Of a stretch of DNA of 64,000 nucleotides, positions 1 to 8,363 are shown one piece after another (the first letter of the stretch is position 1; every line of letters starts with the position of its first letter). The translations under genes were made by a program, and so were the position numbers. The DNA lies in contig NZ_AP029048.1 in NCBI RefSeq assembly GCF_040371545.1, positions 930,001 to 994,000 on the forward strand, read 5' to 3'. Source of the DNA: Synechococcus sp. M16CYN (lineage in GTDB: Bacteria > Cyanobacteriota > Cyanobacteriia > PCC-6307 > Cyanobiaceae). The notes below the pieces were generated by a model. That model was not told the DNA's origin, did no database searches, and worked only from the letters and a program-made list of their open reading frames with translations.

Positions 1-1631
1 GGGCAAAGCCTGGTGAAGGAGGACAACTGCCTGGTCCAAAGGTAGACGACTACATAGCCTGGCTGCGAAACAGCAAGCCAGGCGTAGCCTTGATCTCGCC
101 TCCTCCACACCATGACATCTATTCGATCGAGGATCTGGCCCAGCTCATCCATGACCTTCATCAAGTGCATCCTAAGGCTCCAGTGAGCGTCAAGCTGGTT
201 GCAGAAATTGGTATCGGAACCATCGCTGCTGGTGTAGCAAAGGCCAATGCCGATGTAATCCAGATTTCTGGTCATGACGGTGGTACTGGTGCCTCTCCGC
301 TGAGTTCGATTAAACACGCCGGCGGCCCATGGGAACTTGGCCTCACTGAAGTACATCGTGCTCTGCTTAAAAACGGTTTGCGAGACAGAGTGCTGCTGCG
401 GGCTGATGGCGGTTTCAAAACGGGCTGGGACGTTGTGATTGCAGCCTTGCTTGGGGCTGAAGAATATGGCTTTGGCTCGGTTGCAATGATTGCCGAGGGA
501 TGTATCATGGCCCGCATTTGTCACACCAATAATTGTCCGGTCGGGGTTGCGACTCAGAAAGAACACCTACGCCAGCGCTTTACCGGTTTGCCCGAGCACG
601 TTGTGAATTTTTTTTCGTACGTCGCTGAGGAAATCCGACGTCTCCTGAGTGTTCTGGGAGTGGCTAGGCTGAAAGACCTCATCGGAAGAAGCGATTTGCT
701 GCGGCCACGCGCTGTAGACCTCGCAAAGACTAGATGTGTTGATCTGTCGAGCCTTTTGGCTCCGATTGTTGACTCTGAAGATCGCTCTTGGTTAGTTCAT
801 AGCACCAAGGTTCATGGTAATGGCCCCGTTCTCGAAGATCGTCTATTAAGTGATCACGAGCTGGTGGCAGCAATTAAGAATCACAGCAACCTCAGTCGCA
901 CATTTAATATTGTTAACACGGATCGCAGTGTCTGTGCTCGTCTTGCTGGTGCAGTTGCCCAGCGCCATGGTAACCACGGCTTCAATGGCCAGCTAAATCT
1001 TACCTTCATGGGCGCGGCAGGACAGAGCTTTGGTGCGTTTTTGGTTCAGGGAATAAACGTGCGCTTAGAGGGAGAGGCCAATGATTACGTGGGTAAAGGG
1101 ATGAACGGCGGCCGCATCACTCTAGTACCCAATGACGGCAACGCGAATCCCGGCGATCAGGTGATCCTTGGGAATACCTGCCTCTATGGGGCTACTGGTG
1201 GCGAATTATTTGCCTATGGACGGGCTGGTGAACGTTTCGGTGTGCGCAACAGTGGAGCTCATACCGTAGTGGAGGGTGCTGGCGACCATTGCTGTGAATA
1301 TATGACTGGCGGGGTGGTGGTGGTGTTGGGTAAAACTGGTCGCAACGTTGGTGCCGGTATGACCGGTGGTATCACATTCCTGTTAGACGAGACTGGCGGA
1401 GCCACGGCTCGGGTTAACCAAGAAATCGTTGAAGTCTGTTTTCTGACGACCAAAGAGCAGGAGTCCATGCTCAAGAACCTGCTGGAAAGTTATTTGGCGG
1501 CCACTGAAAGTGACAAAGCTTCATCATTGTTAGTGAACTGGTCCTCTGTCAAAGGTAGTTTCAAAGTCCTCATTCCTCCCAGTGAACGGATGGCCATGGG
1601 ACTTGCCGAGAAACAAACTACGGTGGTTTAG
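1..1631 (+). CDS. gltB: Glutamate synthase large subunit, 3' part (5' end outside window)
   Basis: This is the C-terminal part of glutamate synthase, which transfers the glutamine amide to 2-oxoglutarate to make glutamate in the GS-GOGAT ammonium assimilation pathway. The open frame runs from base 3 with no start in the window, so the gene is cut by the window edge. Visible are the FMN-binding barrel (GGQLPGPKV, then [14 protein letters not shown]), the 3Fe-4S cluster cysteines in the spacing C-x5-C-x4-C ([12 protein letters not shown]), and the C-terminal Gly-rich GXGXG beta-helix domain ([18 protein letters not shown]). Cyanobacteria commonly use ferredoxin as donor for this enzyme; the part seen here does not by itself decide between the ferredoxin and NADH forms. 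It reads through without damage to a TAG. A YciI-like gene follows 21 bases downstream. Confidence 0.96.
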   Translation, partial: AKPGEGGQLPGPKVDDYIAWLRNSKPGVALISPPPHHDIYSIEDLAQLIHDLHQVHPKAPVSVKLVAEIGIGTIAAGVAKANADVIQISGHDGGTGASPLSSIKHAGGPWELGLTEVHRALLKNGLRDRVLLRADGGFKTGWDVVIAALLGAEEYGFGSVAMIAEGCIMARICHTNNCPVGVATQKEHLRQRFTGLPEHVVNFFSYVAEEIRRLLSVLGVARLKDLIGRSDLLRPRAVDLAKTRCVDLSSLLAPIVDSEDRSWLVHSTKVHGNGPVLEDRLLSDHELVAAIKNHSNLSRTFNIVNTDRSVCARLAGAVAQRHGNHGFNGQLNLTFMGAAGQSFGAFLVQGINVRLEGEANDYVGKGMNGGRITLVPNDGNANPGDQVILGNTCLYGATGGELFAYGRAGERFGVRNSGAHTVVEGAGDHCCEYMTGGVVVVLGKTGRNVGAGMTGGITFLLDETGGATARVNQEIVEVCFLTTKEQESMLKNLLESYLAATESDKASSLLVNWSSVKGSFKVLIPPSERMAMGLAEKQTTVV

Positions 1632-1652
1632 CTTGGAACTCCGAATATCCGC

Positions 1653-1961
1653 GTGGCCTGGTTCATCAAAACAGAAACGTTTAGACCGGAAACAATTGCT
1701 CTCACAATCGAACAGCGTAGTTCTTACTTAAAAGCCCATCGCGCCTGGATAGCTCAGCAAGCCGCATGCGGCCGACAAATACGAAGTGGTTTTTTGGTGG
1801 ATAGCCGGCGGCGCCCGGGAGGCGGAGGTCTATTAATTTTTCAAGCGTCGTCTTATGTCGATGCTCTTGACTGGGTTAGACAGGATCCGATGATTTTAGC
1901 TGATCTTGTTACTTGGCAGTTGCAAGAATGGATTCCTGTTAGCGGGGATGGTTGGCCATGA
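1653..1961 (+). CDS. YciI-like small protein
   Basis: A 102-residue protein with a GTG start, 21 bases after gltB. It has the general look of the YciI/YCII-related fold: an N-terminal strand, an R-x2-YLKAHRAW helix with the conserved His region, a Gly-rich central stretch ([12 protein letters not shown]) and a second helix ([13 protein letters not shown]). Family members are small ferredoxin-like alpha/beta proteins whose reaction is mostly unknown. The 3' end overlaps the 3' end of lipA on the other strand by 23 bases. Its position suggests co-transcription with gltB, but a functional link is not shown. The family call rests on motif resemblance only. Confidence 0.7.
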   Translation: MAWFIKTETFRPETIALTIEQRSSYLKAHRAWIAQQAACGRQIRSGFLVDSRRRPGGGGLLIFQASSYVDALDWVRQDPMILADLVTWQLQEWIPVSGDGWP

Positions 1962-2808
1962 GCCGCTGCACTTCACCAGCGTGGTAACTGCTCCGAGCCA
2001 AAGGACTGCTTATTACTTGGAGGAAACCCAGCTCTTCTTCACCAATACGGCGATATGTCTCGAACTGGTCCGGTGTTACAAATCGGTCAACAGCTAAATG
2101 TTTGGGCCCTGGGGAGAGATATTGGCCAATGGTCACGATGTCCACCTTATGCCTGCGAAGGTCTTGAAGAACCTTGATCACTTCGTGATCGGTTTCCCCA
2201 AGACCCACCATAAGACCTGATTTGATATAGGTCTTTGACCAGCCATCTCGAACGCGTTTAAGCAGCTCAAGGGACCGTTCATAAATTCCCTGAGGCCTTG
2301 CTCGCTGATACATTCGAGGGACCGTTTCGATATTGTGGTTTAGTACGTGAGGCGCCGATTGCATCACTTTGGACAAGGCGCTCCAGTTCCCGCAGAGATC
2401 GGGAACTAGTAACTCAATGGTAGTTAGTAATGAGCGTTGTTTCACTTGTTCAACACAAGCAACAAACTGAGAAGCGCCTCCATCGTCTAAATCGTCTCGA
2501 TTAACAGAGGTGATAACCACATGGTTCAGGCCAAGTCGGGTCACCGCTTCACCAAGGCGTTGTGGTTCGCTAGGATCTAGTTCTCGGACGCTTTTATCGA
2601 AGTCGATATCACAGTAAGGGCAGGCGCGTGTACAGCCCGGACCCATAATCAGAAACGTGGCTGTCCCTCCGGCAAAACATTCACCGATATTTGGGCAGCT
2701 TGCCTCCTGGCAAACTGTATTCAGATGTAGATCTCGCAGCAAATCCGCAACGGCCCCGATCCGTTCCGGCTGAGGGGCTTTGACGCGCAACCACTCGGGC
2801 TTGAGCAC
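1939..2808 (-). CDS. lipA: Lipoyl synthase
   Basis: Radical SAM enzyme that inserts two sulfur atoms into protein-bound octanoyl groups to make the lipoyl cofactor of 2-oxoacid dehydrogenases and the glycine cleavage system. Both iron-sulfur sites are visible: the auxiliary cluster motif [12 protein letters not shown] near residue 33 and the radical SAM motif CTRACPYC near residue 59. The conserved C-terminal RSSY motif is present in [10 protein letters not shown]. At 289 residues it is full length. The start is GTG, chosen because the family's usual N-terminus ([11 protein letters not shown]) follows directly. It is transcribed away from tRNA-Pro and its 3' end overlaps the YciI-like gene. 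Many cyanobacteria carry two lipA genes; only this one is in the window. Confidence 0.96.
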   Translation of the reverse strand: MLKPEWLRVKAPQPERIGAVADLLRDLHLNTVCQEASCPNIGECFAGGTATFLIMGPGCTRACPYCDIDFDKSVRELDPSEPQRLGEAVTRLGLNHVVITSVNRDDLDDGGASQFVACVEQVKQRSLLTTIELLVPDLCGNWSALSKVMQSAPHVLNHNIETVPRMYQRARPQGIYERSLELLKRVRDGWSKTYIKSGLMVGLGETDHEVIKVLQDLRRHKVDIVTIGQYLSPGPKHLAVDRFVTPDQFETYRRIGEEELGFLQVISSPLARSSYHAGEVQRLMANHPR

Positions 2809-2878
2809 AGCTGAGTTCGAATCTGGTTATGACCCTAAACGGCTATTTAGTCCATGTTGTCTCCTAAGGTGGTTGTGA

Positions 2879-2952
2879 CGGGATGTAGCGCAGTTTGGTA
2901 GCGCACTTCGTTCGGGACGAAGGGGCCGCAGGTTCGAATCCTGTCATCCCGA
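2879..2952 (+). tRNA. tRNA-Pro(CGG)
   Basis: A complete 74-base cloverleaf. The acceptor arms CGGGATG and CATCCCG pair fully, the anticodon stem CTTCG/CGAAG closes a loop TTCGGGA with anticodon CGG, and the T-loop reads TTCGAAT. The 3' CCA is not encoded. A dedicated tRNA for CCG codons fits a genome whose ancestor was not extremely AT-rich. Confidence 0.95.
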
Positions 2953-3212
2953 TTTAATACTTCTACTTCTGACCTTGTTAGAGATTTTATTTAGAGTGAC
3001 GAGGCTGATGACATTGGCCAAATAACTAGCTTTGTGGAAAAGATTTTGAAAATCATGACCAGTACATCCTTCAAATTTGCTAAATTCACTGTTTGTTAGT
3101 AAACAAATTTTACCGGTGAAATTGGTTTTTTAACTTAGATGCAGATCTAAGCTAATAGACGTGTTGTTGTTAGCAGCGGTTTGGAATTAGCTAACCTTGC
3201 ATTTGTACTTAA

Positions 3213-3247
3213 CAGCACCCAGCACCCAGCACCCAGCACCCAGCACC
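3213..3247. repeat. Tandem heptamer repeat, five copies of CAGCACC
   Basis: Five perfect head-to-tail copies of the 7-base unit CAGCACC, in a non-coding stretch just downstream of the porin remnant. Short tandem heptamers of this kind are common in cyanobacterial genomes and change copy number by slippage. It is much more GC-rich than the bases around it. Confidence 0.95.
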
Positions 3248-3268
3248 CAATAGGTTGTGTTCCTCAGT

Positions 3269-3421
3269 TTACTTAGTAGTAGTGGAAAACTGGGTTACTT
3301 CCAGTTCGCTAACGCGAACTTCCAAACCATCGATACAACCACGAATAGTAGTGAGTTTGGTTTTGAATTCATTGAAGATGTAATGCAGTTCGTCAGTGAC
3401 TTTTTCATTGGTCTTGATCAT
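3269..3421 (-). pseudogene. Porin remnant (Som-type coiled-coil segment)
   Basis: About 50 codons match the stretch after the SLH domain of the intact porin at 12383-13963: here DELHYIFNEF...DGLEVRVSELEVTQFSTTTK, there DELRRLLNEF...DGLEARVGELEATQFSTTTK. The nucleotide match is strongest around 3277-3300. The copy ends in a TAA directly after STTTK, where the intact gene continues into the beta-barrel, because of about four extra bases. No SLH domain precedes it and no barrel follows. It is a leftover of a second porin gene or of a partial duplication. It is not expected to make a functional protein. Confidence 0.8.
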
Positions 3422-4231
3422 TTGGTTATTTGAACATACTTTGTGATAGAAAATAATTAAGATGCTTTGGCGAAATAACGGACTTAGACAATAGGTTGGA
3501 AGAGTAGAGTTCATTGCCTCTAAGATTAAGTACCTGGTATATAGGCATATAGTTGCGCACCCTGAGAAAAAGGGAAAAAGCAAATTGATTGGGACTATAT
3601 ACAATGTGATTAACACTTACATGACAAGACCTAGAAACACCAGAATTTCAATCCAAGGTGCAAATCATTTTGGTAAGGTAATCCATCCAAGGGGGCATGT
3701 TGTCGTCAAGGAAGGATGGTCAACGTCGCCAGGAAGTCTAGCTACGCCGTAGATTATTGTCACCCAAAGAGCCAATTGGCGGTGCCTAGGCTAAGCGTCA
3801 GTGCTTGTCGTTTAGAGTTCTTGGCCAGGTATCTTTGAAGAAGGGGCTCTAAAGCTACCGGACAGTGCTGGATTTTCGCTGATATTTCCTTGTTTCCTTA
3901 CAACATCTATGATTACTGAAACCAGACAAGCTGGCCTGCAATTAAAACTTGCATTTGATTTGGTTGATCCTCAGATCCCTACAAACATTATTATGCTTCC
4001 ACGTATTTGCACAGATATTAAATACATCGGCGGATCACTCTATTGATAAATAAGTGCTTAAGAGATATAGGAGTTAGCTGTTTAATGCTGCGAATTAAGT
4101 TCGATGCCTAGCTTTATGAAAGCACTGTTGCTGAACTCATTACACAAGCTTTTGTTTAAGGTTAAACAAGTCAATCCGCAAGAAGCAAAAGCTTATTGAG
4201 AATGACTTGCATCTTCACTAACCCACTTGCT
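3422..4231. other. Non-coding stretch
   Basis: About 800 bases with no convincing gene. The part from 3640 to 3860 is richer in GC than its surroundings and may be decayed coding sequence, but no frame reads as a recognisable protein. An ATTGAGAAT at 4195-4203 is the inverse of ATTCTCAAT in the operator-like site that follows. Confidence 0.5.
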
Positions 4232-4262
4232 ACTATTGCGATTAATTCTCAATCGCAATAGT
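4232..4262 (+). promoter_or_regulatory. Perfect 12-bp inverted repeat ending at the start of the Crp-type regulator
   Basis: ACTATTGCGATT at 4232-4243 and AATCGCAATAGT at 4251-4262 are perfect inverse copies with a 7-base spacer, ending one base before the GTG start. The centre contains AATTCTCAAT, which equals the core of the iron box reported for Anabaena FurA as I remember it. It could be a repressor operator, an autoregulatory site for the Crp-type protein, or a hairpin in the mRNA leader that limits access to the start codon. The symmetry is seen directly; the role is inferred. Confidence 0.55.
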
Positions 4263-4263
4263 T

Positions 4264-4866
4264 GTGACGGCTTCCGCTTATCGCTTCTTGCCGGATGATT
4301 CGGTTGCTCCGATGTCAATGCCTCGTCAGCAAACTGTTTTACTCGACCCTGCAGGCCGTGAACAGGCCACTGTTCTTGAGGTGATGGAAGGAGTCTGTCG
4401 TGTATATTGCCCTTGTGAGGAAACAGAGGGTATGACCCTGGCCTTCTTGCAATCTGGAGACCGTCTTCGAACTGACCGCCTCTGTAGTGATGGTGCTTGT
4501 GTAGAGGCGTTGACAGCCCTCAAATTTCGACGAGATGCTGTGAATTCTGATGACTTAGGCATGGACGCTGTTAACGAATGGACATTGCAGCTCTTACGCG
4601 TTCGTCATCTAGGTCAGGCTGAGCAGCGTTTGCATGCACTGCTTGTTCTTTTGGTGAATCGCTTAGGTATGAGACGCAGTAGTTGTTTTCAATTACCTTT
4701 CCGTTTGACACACGAACGTTTTGGAGAGCTGATTGGTGCAACCCGGGTTACTACAACTCGATTACTCTCCAAATGGCGTCAATCCAATTTGGTTGAGATG
4801 CCTTCGAATGATCTAACCACACGGTTGGCTCCATTTTTAGTCGAATCATCTCCTTTAACTTTCTAA
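4264..4866 (+). CDS. Crp/Fnr-family transcriptional regulator
   Basis: A 200-residue regulator with a reduced N-terminal sensor domain (about residues 20-85) and a C-terminal winged helix-turn-helix (about residues 150-190). The segment LTHERFGELIGATRVTTTRL fits the recognition region of Crp/Fnr proteins. The sensor lacks the canonical cAMP-binding signature, so its ligand is unknown. The call starts at GTG 4264; ATG codons at 4312 and 4318 are alternatives, and none of the three has a clear Shine-Dalgarno. It stands at the head of a block of iron-response genes, with a perfect inverted repeat at its start. Regulation of the flavodoxin, ferritin and iron-uptake genes nearby is a reasonable inference and is not shown by the sequence. 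Confidence 0.85.
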   Translation: MTASAYRFLPDDSVAPMSMPRQQTVLLDPAGREQATVLEVMEGVCRVYCPCEETEGMTLAFLQSGDRLRTDRLCSDGACVEALTALKFRRDAVNSDDLGMDAVNEWTLQLLRVRHLGQAEQRLHALLVLLVNRLGMRRSSCFQLPFRLTHERFGELIGATRVTTTRLLSKWRQSNLVEMPSNDLTTRLAPFLVESSPLTF

Positions 4867-4868
4867 AT

Positions 4869-5165
4869 ATGACAAGTCTAAGGACAATGGGTCTGCTTGG
4901 AGACTTATGTCATGAGGCTGATTACCTCTATACAAGGATAGCGGTTATTCATCTTGCATTAAAACGATGTAATAACTTAGGACTTCAACGCCGTTTTTAC
5001 TTTGAGATCAGTGTTCACATTCAGCGTTGTTTTGAGATGAAAAATATTGTTAGTCAATTTAAACTATTTGGATTTTCTAAATCTTGTCAACTCTATTTAT
5101 TAGAAGAATTAATCGATAGAGCACTAACCAAGAATATATCTATAGTTATACACAACAATAAATAG
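4869..5165 (+). CDS. Small hypothetical protein downstream of the regulator
   Basis: A 98-residue, Cys- and Leu-rich, mostly helical protein that begins two bases after the stop of the Crp-type regulator, so the two are almost certainly co-transcribed. There is no signal peptide or membrane segment. I do not recognise the family. Residues 30-80 (RCNNLGLQRRFYFEISVHIQ onwards) look like packed amphipathic helices. The tight coupling suggests a partner or modulator of the regulator, which is inference only. Confidence 0.6.
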   Translation: MTSLRTMGLLGDLCHEADYLYTRIAVIHLALKRCNNLGLQRRFYFEISVHIQRCFEMKNIVSQFKLFGFSKSCQLYLLEELIDRALTKNISIVIHNNK

Positions 5166-6055
5166 CTTATTGTTATTGAATGCAACTGATTAGAGTTTCT
5201 AACTTGATTAATATTTATTAGTTTAATCAAATCTTAATTACAAGAAATTGAGAATTTTAAATATAAATTCATTTATCGACAGTTAACTAACTAAACCCAA
5301 ATATTAACCGTTTAAAATATAGAAAATATCTTTAGGATTATTAATTGTCAAGCAAACAAATTATAAAAATTTCATATGTTCATTATACTTTATTTGTCAA
5401 ATATTTTAAAGCTTTGTCTAATTAATAGAGAATTAACAGCCTAAATGCTTAAAACTGCTTAAGCTGCTATAAAGTATAGTTAGCAATTTTGGTTCAGATA
5501 TTTCTATTATTAGATAATTAGCAAAAGTAAAAGACTTTATTATGAAACCAAAGGCTATTAATTCTGATATGTCAATTACAAAGTTAATTAAATTTTCTTG
5601 TACTGATTATGATTAAACTAATCATTTTTTTAAAAATCTGAGAGAATACATATTTCTGTGCTTAGATTAAGCATAGTCATGCTTATTAAGCATTCAGATT
5701 AAAAAATCTGTATCTATAAGGAATAACTCTTTCTAAAAACAAAAAATCTTAAGAACTTTTATTGATTGTATTTAAGCTAGTTTTAATAAATATAATTGCT
5801 GGCTTGCAAAAGTTAGAATAATTAAACTTAATTAAGCTACTTTAAAGTTTGTAGACTTATTTATTTAGCTAAGAATCCTTAAATTCATAAAAAGTAAAAG
5901 AGTGTTAATCAAATAATTTTATAGATTTATATTATTTAAATTAGTTCAAATAGATTGAAGTCTGTAACGAAAGAATGAGTGGAGCTGATGTAGTAATCAT
6001 GACTTTAGAATGCATCACACAATAACAAGATGCTTGTAGTCAAAGCCAAAATAGC
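5166..6055. other. AT-rich non-coding desert between regulator operon and isiB
   Basis: About 890 bases, strongly AT-rich, with stops in all frames. ATTGAGAATTT at 5247-5257 is on the minus strand AAATTCTCAAT, again resembling the core of a cyanobacterial Fur box; at this base composition chance matches are possible. No RNA gene or clear hairpin seen. The promoter of isiB should lie in its last 100 bases. Confidence 0.5.
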
Positions 6056-6068
6056 TGAGTCAGACTCA
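6056..6068 (+). promoter_or_regulatory. 13-bp palindrome just before isiB
   Basis: TGAGTC-A-GACTCA is a perfect palindrome with one central base, ending four bases before the isiB ATG. With no room for a loop it is better read as a protein-binding site than as an RNA hairpin. The same heptamer TGAGTCA occurs at 9930-9936, upstream of the ferritin gene of the same iron block. Confidence 0.4.
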
Positions 6069-6072
6069 TATC

Positions 6073-6582
6073 ATGACTTTCACCATTTTTTTTGCAACGT
6101 CTACCGGTAAAACAGAAGAGATTGCAAATCGCCTAACAGAATTGCTTCCAGGTTCAGAAGCTAAAGATGTTGATAATCTTGATTCATCGGATGAACTTGT
6201 TAGAGCTAACGCATTAATTTGCTGTATACCAACTTGGAATACTGGAGCTGATGAAGCACGTTCTGGAACCGCTTGGGATGATCTTGCTCAAGAAATTCCA
6301 AATCTTGATTTTACTGGAAAATCTGTTGCAATCCTTGGCTTAGGTGACTCCTCGGGATATTCAGATTTCTTCTGTGATGCGATGGAAGAATTATATACTG
6401 CTTTTCTTCAATCTGGCGCTAAACTAATTGGTAAGGTACCTGTGACGGGATATACATTTGAATCATCTAAAAGCGTAATTGACGGAAAATTTTGTGGTCT
6501 TCCTATTGACGAAGACAATGAGTCTGAATTTTCAGATGAACGATTGGCTAAATGGGTTAAACAAATTAATAGTGAGGCATAA
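6073..6582 (+). CDS. isiB: Flavodoxin (iron-stress electron carrier)
   Basis: A 169-residue long-chain flavodoxin that binds FMN and replaces ferredoxin as electron carrier after photosystem I when iron is scarce. The FMN phosphate loop ATSTGKTEEIA is at residues 9-19. The isoalloxazine-binding segments are PTWNTGADEARSG near residue 55, with the stacking Trp, and GLGDSSGYSDFF near residue 95, with the aromatic partner Tyr. The extra loop typical of long-chain flavodoxins is in the last third. It stands alone on the plus strand and converges on the thioredoxin-reductase-like gene 55 bases downstream. In cyanobacteria isiB is classically induced by iron starvation, which fits the neighbours. 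Confidence 0.96.
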   Translation: MTFTIFFATSTGKTEEIANRLTELLPGSEAKDVDNLDSSDELVRANALICCIPTWNTGADEARSGTAWDDLAQEIPNLDFTGKSVAILGLGDSSGYSDFFCDAMEELYTAFLQSGAKLIGKVPVTGYTFESSKSVIDGKFCGLPIDEDNESEFSDERLAKWVKQINSEA

Positions 6583-6637
6583 ACTTATTAAAAATTTAAC
6601 GATAAAATTAACAAAATGTATTGCAAAGGTTTGCTGT

Positions 6638-7597
6638 TTATCTATGAACCCAGTCTACCCGAATTTCCTTACGCTGGTTTAGATATTTATCAATAGACAT
6701 CGCAGCTATGCAGCCATCGGAGCAAGCAACCACAGCTTGCTTAAAGGGAGTATTTCTAATATCACCGATAGCCCATACACCATCAATATCAGTTTTCATA
6801 TTATCGTCTACTTTAATACCACCCTTAGTATTTAATGGGACTTGCCCATTCAAATACTCTATGATCGGCATAGATCCTGTTGAATAAATAAATACTCCAT
6901 TGACATTTACTGTTTCCATATTTAGTTTCCTTGTTTCTCGAAGTTTAATTTGTTTGACACCTGATTCGTCTCCTTCTATTTTTATGAGTTGTGTATATTG
7001 CCACCATTGAACATTCGGAGCTGTTGTCAATATATGCATACCTGTTGAGGATGATTTTGGTTTACTTTTTGTAATCCAATGTACTCTTGATGAAGACTTT
7101 ATTAAAACTAAAGCTTCATCGATTGCCTCTTGATTAAATCCATAAACTGCGACCTCTTGTTGCTTATAGAATGCGCTATCACATGTTGCACAATAACTAA
7201 CGCCTCTTCCAAGAAATTCATTTTCTCCCGGCAATGTTGATGCACGTCCCATTGCTCCGGTTGCTAAGACTAAGATTCTGCTACGAAAAATTCCTTCAGG
7301 TGTATAAACAATTTTTCGATCTGAATGCAAGTCAATACCGTAAACCTGTGCCTGTTTATATTTAGCTCCATAACTTATGGCTTGCTCTCTCATTAATTGT
7401 AAAAGAGCAGATCCAGATGTAGTAGCAGTTACTCCTGGATAATTTGCTATCTGATGAGTAATTGCTAATGCACCAACAGAGGGATTTTTATCAAGAATTT
7501 GAGTCGTAATTGATGATCTTGCCGTATACAAAGCGCAAGCACATCCCGCTGGACCTCCACCAATAATAAGCACATCTGAGTCAATAAAATCAGTCAT
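6638..7597 (-). CDS. Thioredoxin-reductase-like flavoprotein without visible NADPH motifs
   Basis: A 319-residue FAD disulfide oxidoreductase. The N-terminal FAD motif is VLIIGGGPAGCACALYTARS (residues 9-28), the redox-active pair is CATC in SYCATCDSAFY near residue 135, and the C-terminal FAD motif is VWAIGDIRNTPFKQAVVA. In ordinary NADPH thioredoxin reductases the segment after the CxxC carries a GxGxxA loop and an HRRxxxR phosphate-binding motif; here the corresponding region reads VAVYGFNQEAIDEAL and VHWITKSKPK, with neither motif intact. Pyridine-nucleotide-independent relatives are known in cyanobacteria, and this protein may belong with them. Reduction by flavodoxin or ferredoxin is inferred from the adjacent isiB. 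It lies 55 bases downstream of the hydrolase-like gene, on the same strand, probably as an operon. Confidence 0.85.
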   Translation of the reverse strand: MTDFIDSDVLIIGGGPAGCACALYTARSSITTQILDKNPSVGALAITHQIANYPGVTATTSGSALLQLMREQAISYGAKYKQAQVYGIDLHSDRKIVYTPEGIFRSRILVLATGAMGRASTLPGENEFLGRGVSYCATCDSAFYKQQEVAVYGFNQEAIDEALVLIKSSSRVHWITKSKPKSSSTGMHILTTAPNVQWWQYTQLIKIEGDESGVKQIKLRETRKLNMETVNVNGVFIYSTGSMPIIEYLNGQVPLNTKGGIKVDDNMKTDIDGVWAIGDIRNTPFKQAVVACSDGCIAAMSIDKYLNQRKEIRVDWVHR

Positions 7598-7652
7598 TTT
7601 ATTTGATTTTTGTTAGTGGGTAATTTAATTTGAATTATAAACCTTAAACAAA

Positions 7653-8363
7653 TTAAGTTTCAGGTACCATATCTAGAAAAGACTCAATAATCTGTGATGT
7701 TTGTCTTGGATCTTCGTAATGAAAAAAGTGTCTTCCGTTTTTAATTGACCGATAATGATCACCTGGCTTGAATTGACCTACCCAACGTTGATTAGCATTA
7801 CGATCAACAACAAAATCATCGTTGCCATTAATAACTAATGTTGGAACAGAAGCAATTCTGATGCTACCTAGTATGTACTGTGAAGCAATTGATCCAATAG
7901 TATATTCTTGATCTAAGCACTTTGCAAGAAGAGATACCATAGTTAAATTATTTTTAGATACTTTTTCCCTAAAGAGACAAGAAGATAAATGCATAAGGAT
8001 CCTTTCTCGACTACATGAAAACTGATTTCTCATTTTTAAATAATGCGATGTCCATTGATTAGTTATTGCTGTGTCTACAGAGAGTAGTATTGTTGAATGT
8101 ACAGTTTCCGGATATTTATTAGCAAAGAGATGAGCTATTGTGCCACTTATTCCATGACCAATTAAATGGTATTTTCGGTTTTCTCTACGCATTGTTTCTA
8201 ATATCAATTCGTGTATTGTCGCAATACTACATGCTTCATCAAGATCGTGTTGAAATGACCAGTATTTAATCAGTCTATTTTTAACTAAAATTTTTATAAG
8301 TCGTTGATTAATGCAATGTAATATTGGCTGCAGATCGATCCATAGAATTGTCGGTAGGCTCAT
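7653..8363 (-). CDS. Alpha/beta-hydrolase-like protein with altered nucleophile motif
   Basis: A 236-residue alpha/beta-hydrolase fold protein. The nucleophile elbow reads LIGHGISGTIAH near residue 75: where the family has G-x-Ser-x-G, the central residue here is Gly, with a Ser two positions later. The acid (VINGNDDFVVD near residue 180) and the His (NGRHFFHYEDP near residue 215) are in their expected places. Either the Ser has shifted register in an unusual elbow or the protein has lost hydrolase activity and kept a binding role. The start at 8363 is an ATG followed by a hydrophobic strand. It precedes the thioredoxin-reductase-like gene in a likely two-gene operon. The substrate is unknown. 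Confidence 0.75.
   Translation of the reverse strand: MSLPTILWIDLQPILHCINQRLIKILVKNRLIKYWSFQHDLDEACSIATIHELILETMRRENRKYHLIGHGISGTIAHLFANKYPETVHSTILLSVDTAITNQWTSHYLKMRNQFSCSRERILMHLSSCLFREKVSKNNLTMVSLLAKCLDQEYTIGSIASQYILGSIRIASVPTLVINGNDDFVVDRNANQRWVGQFKPGDHYRSIKNGRHFFHYEDPRQTSQIIESFLDMVPET

Noticed and set aside
3213-3247. Possible CRISPR-like array
   Set aside because: Units are seven bases with no spacers; it is a simple tandem repeat.
3422-3616. Upstream part of a 115-codon minus-strand frame before the porin remnant
   Set aside because: Only its last 50 codons have homology to the porin; the rest is AT-driven open frame without coding character.
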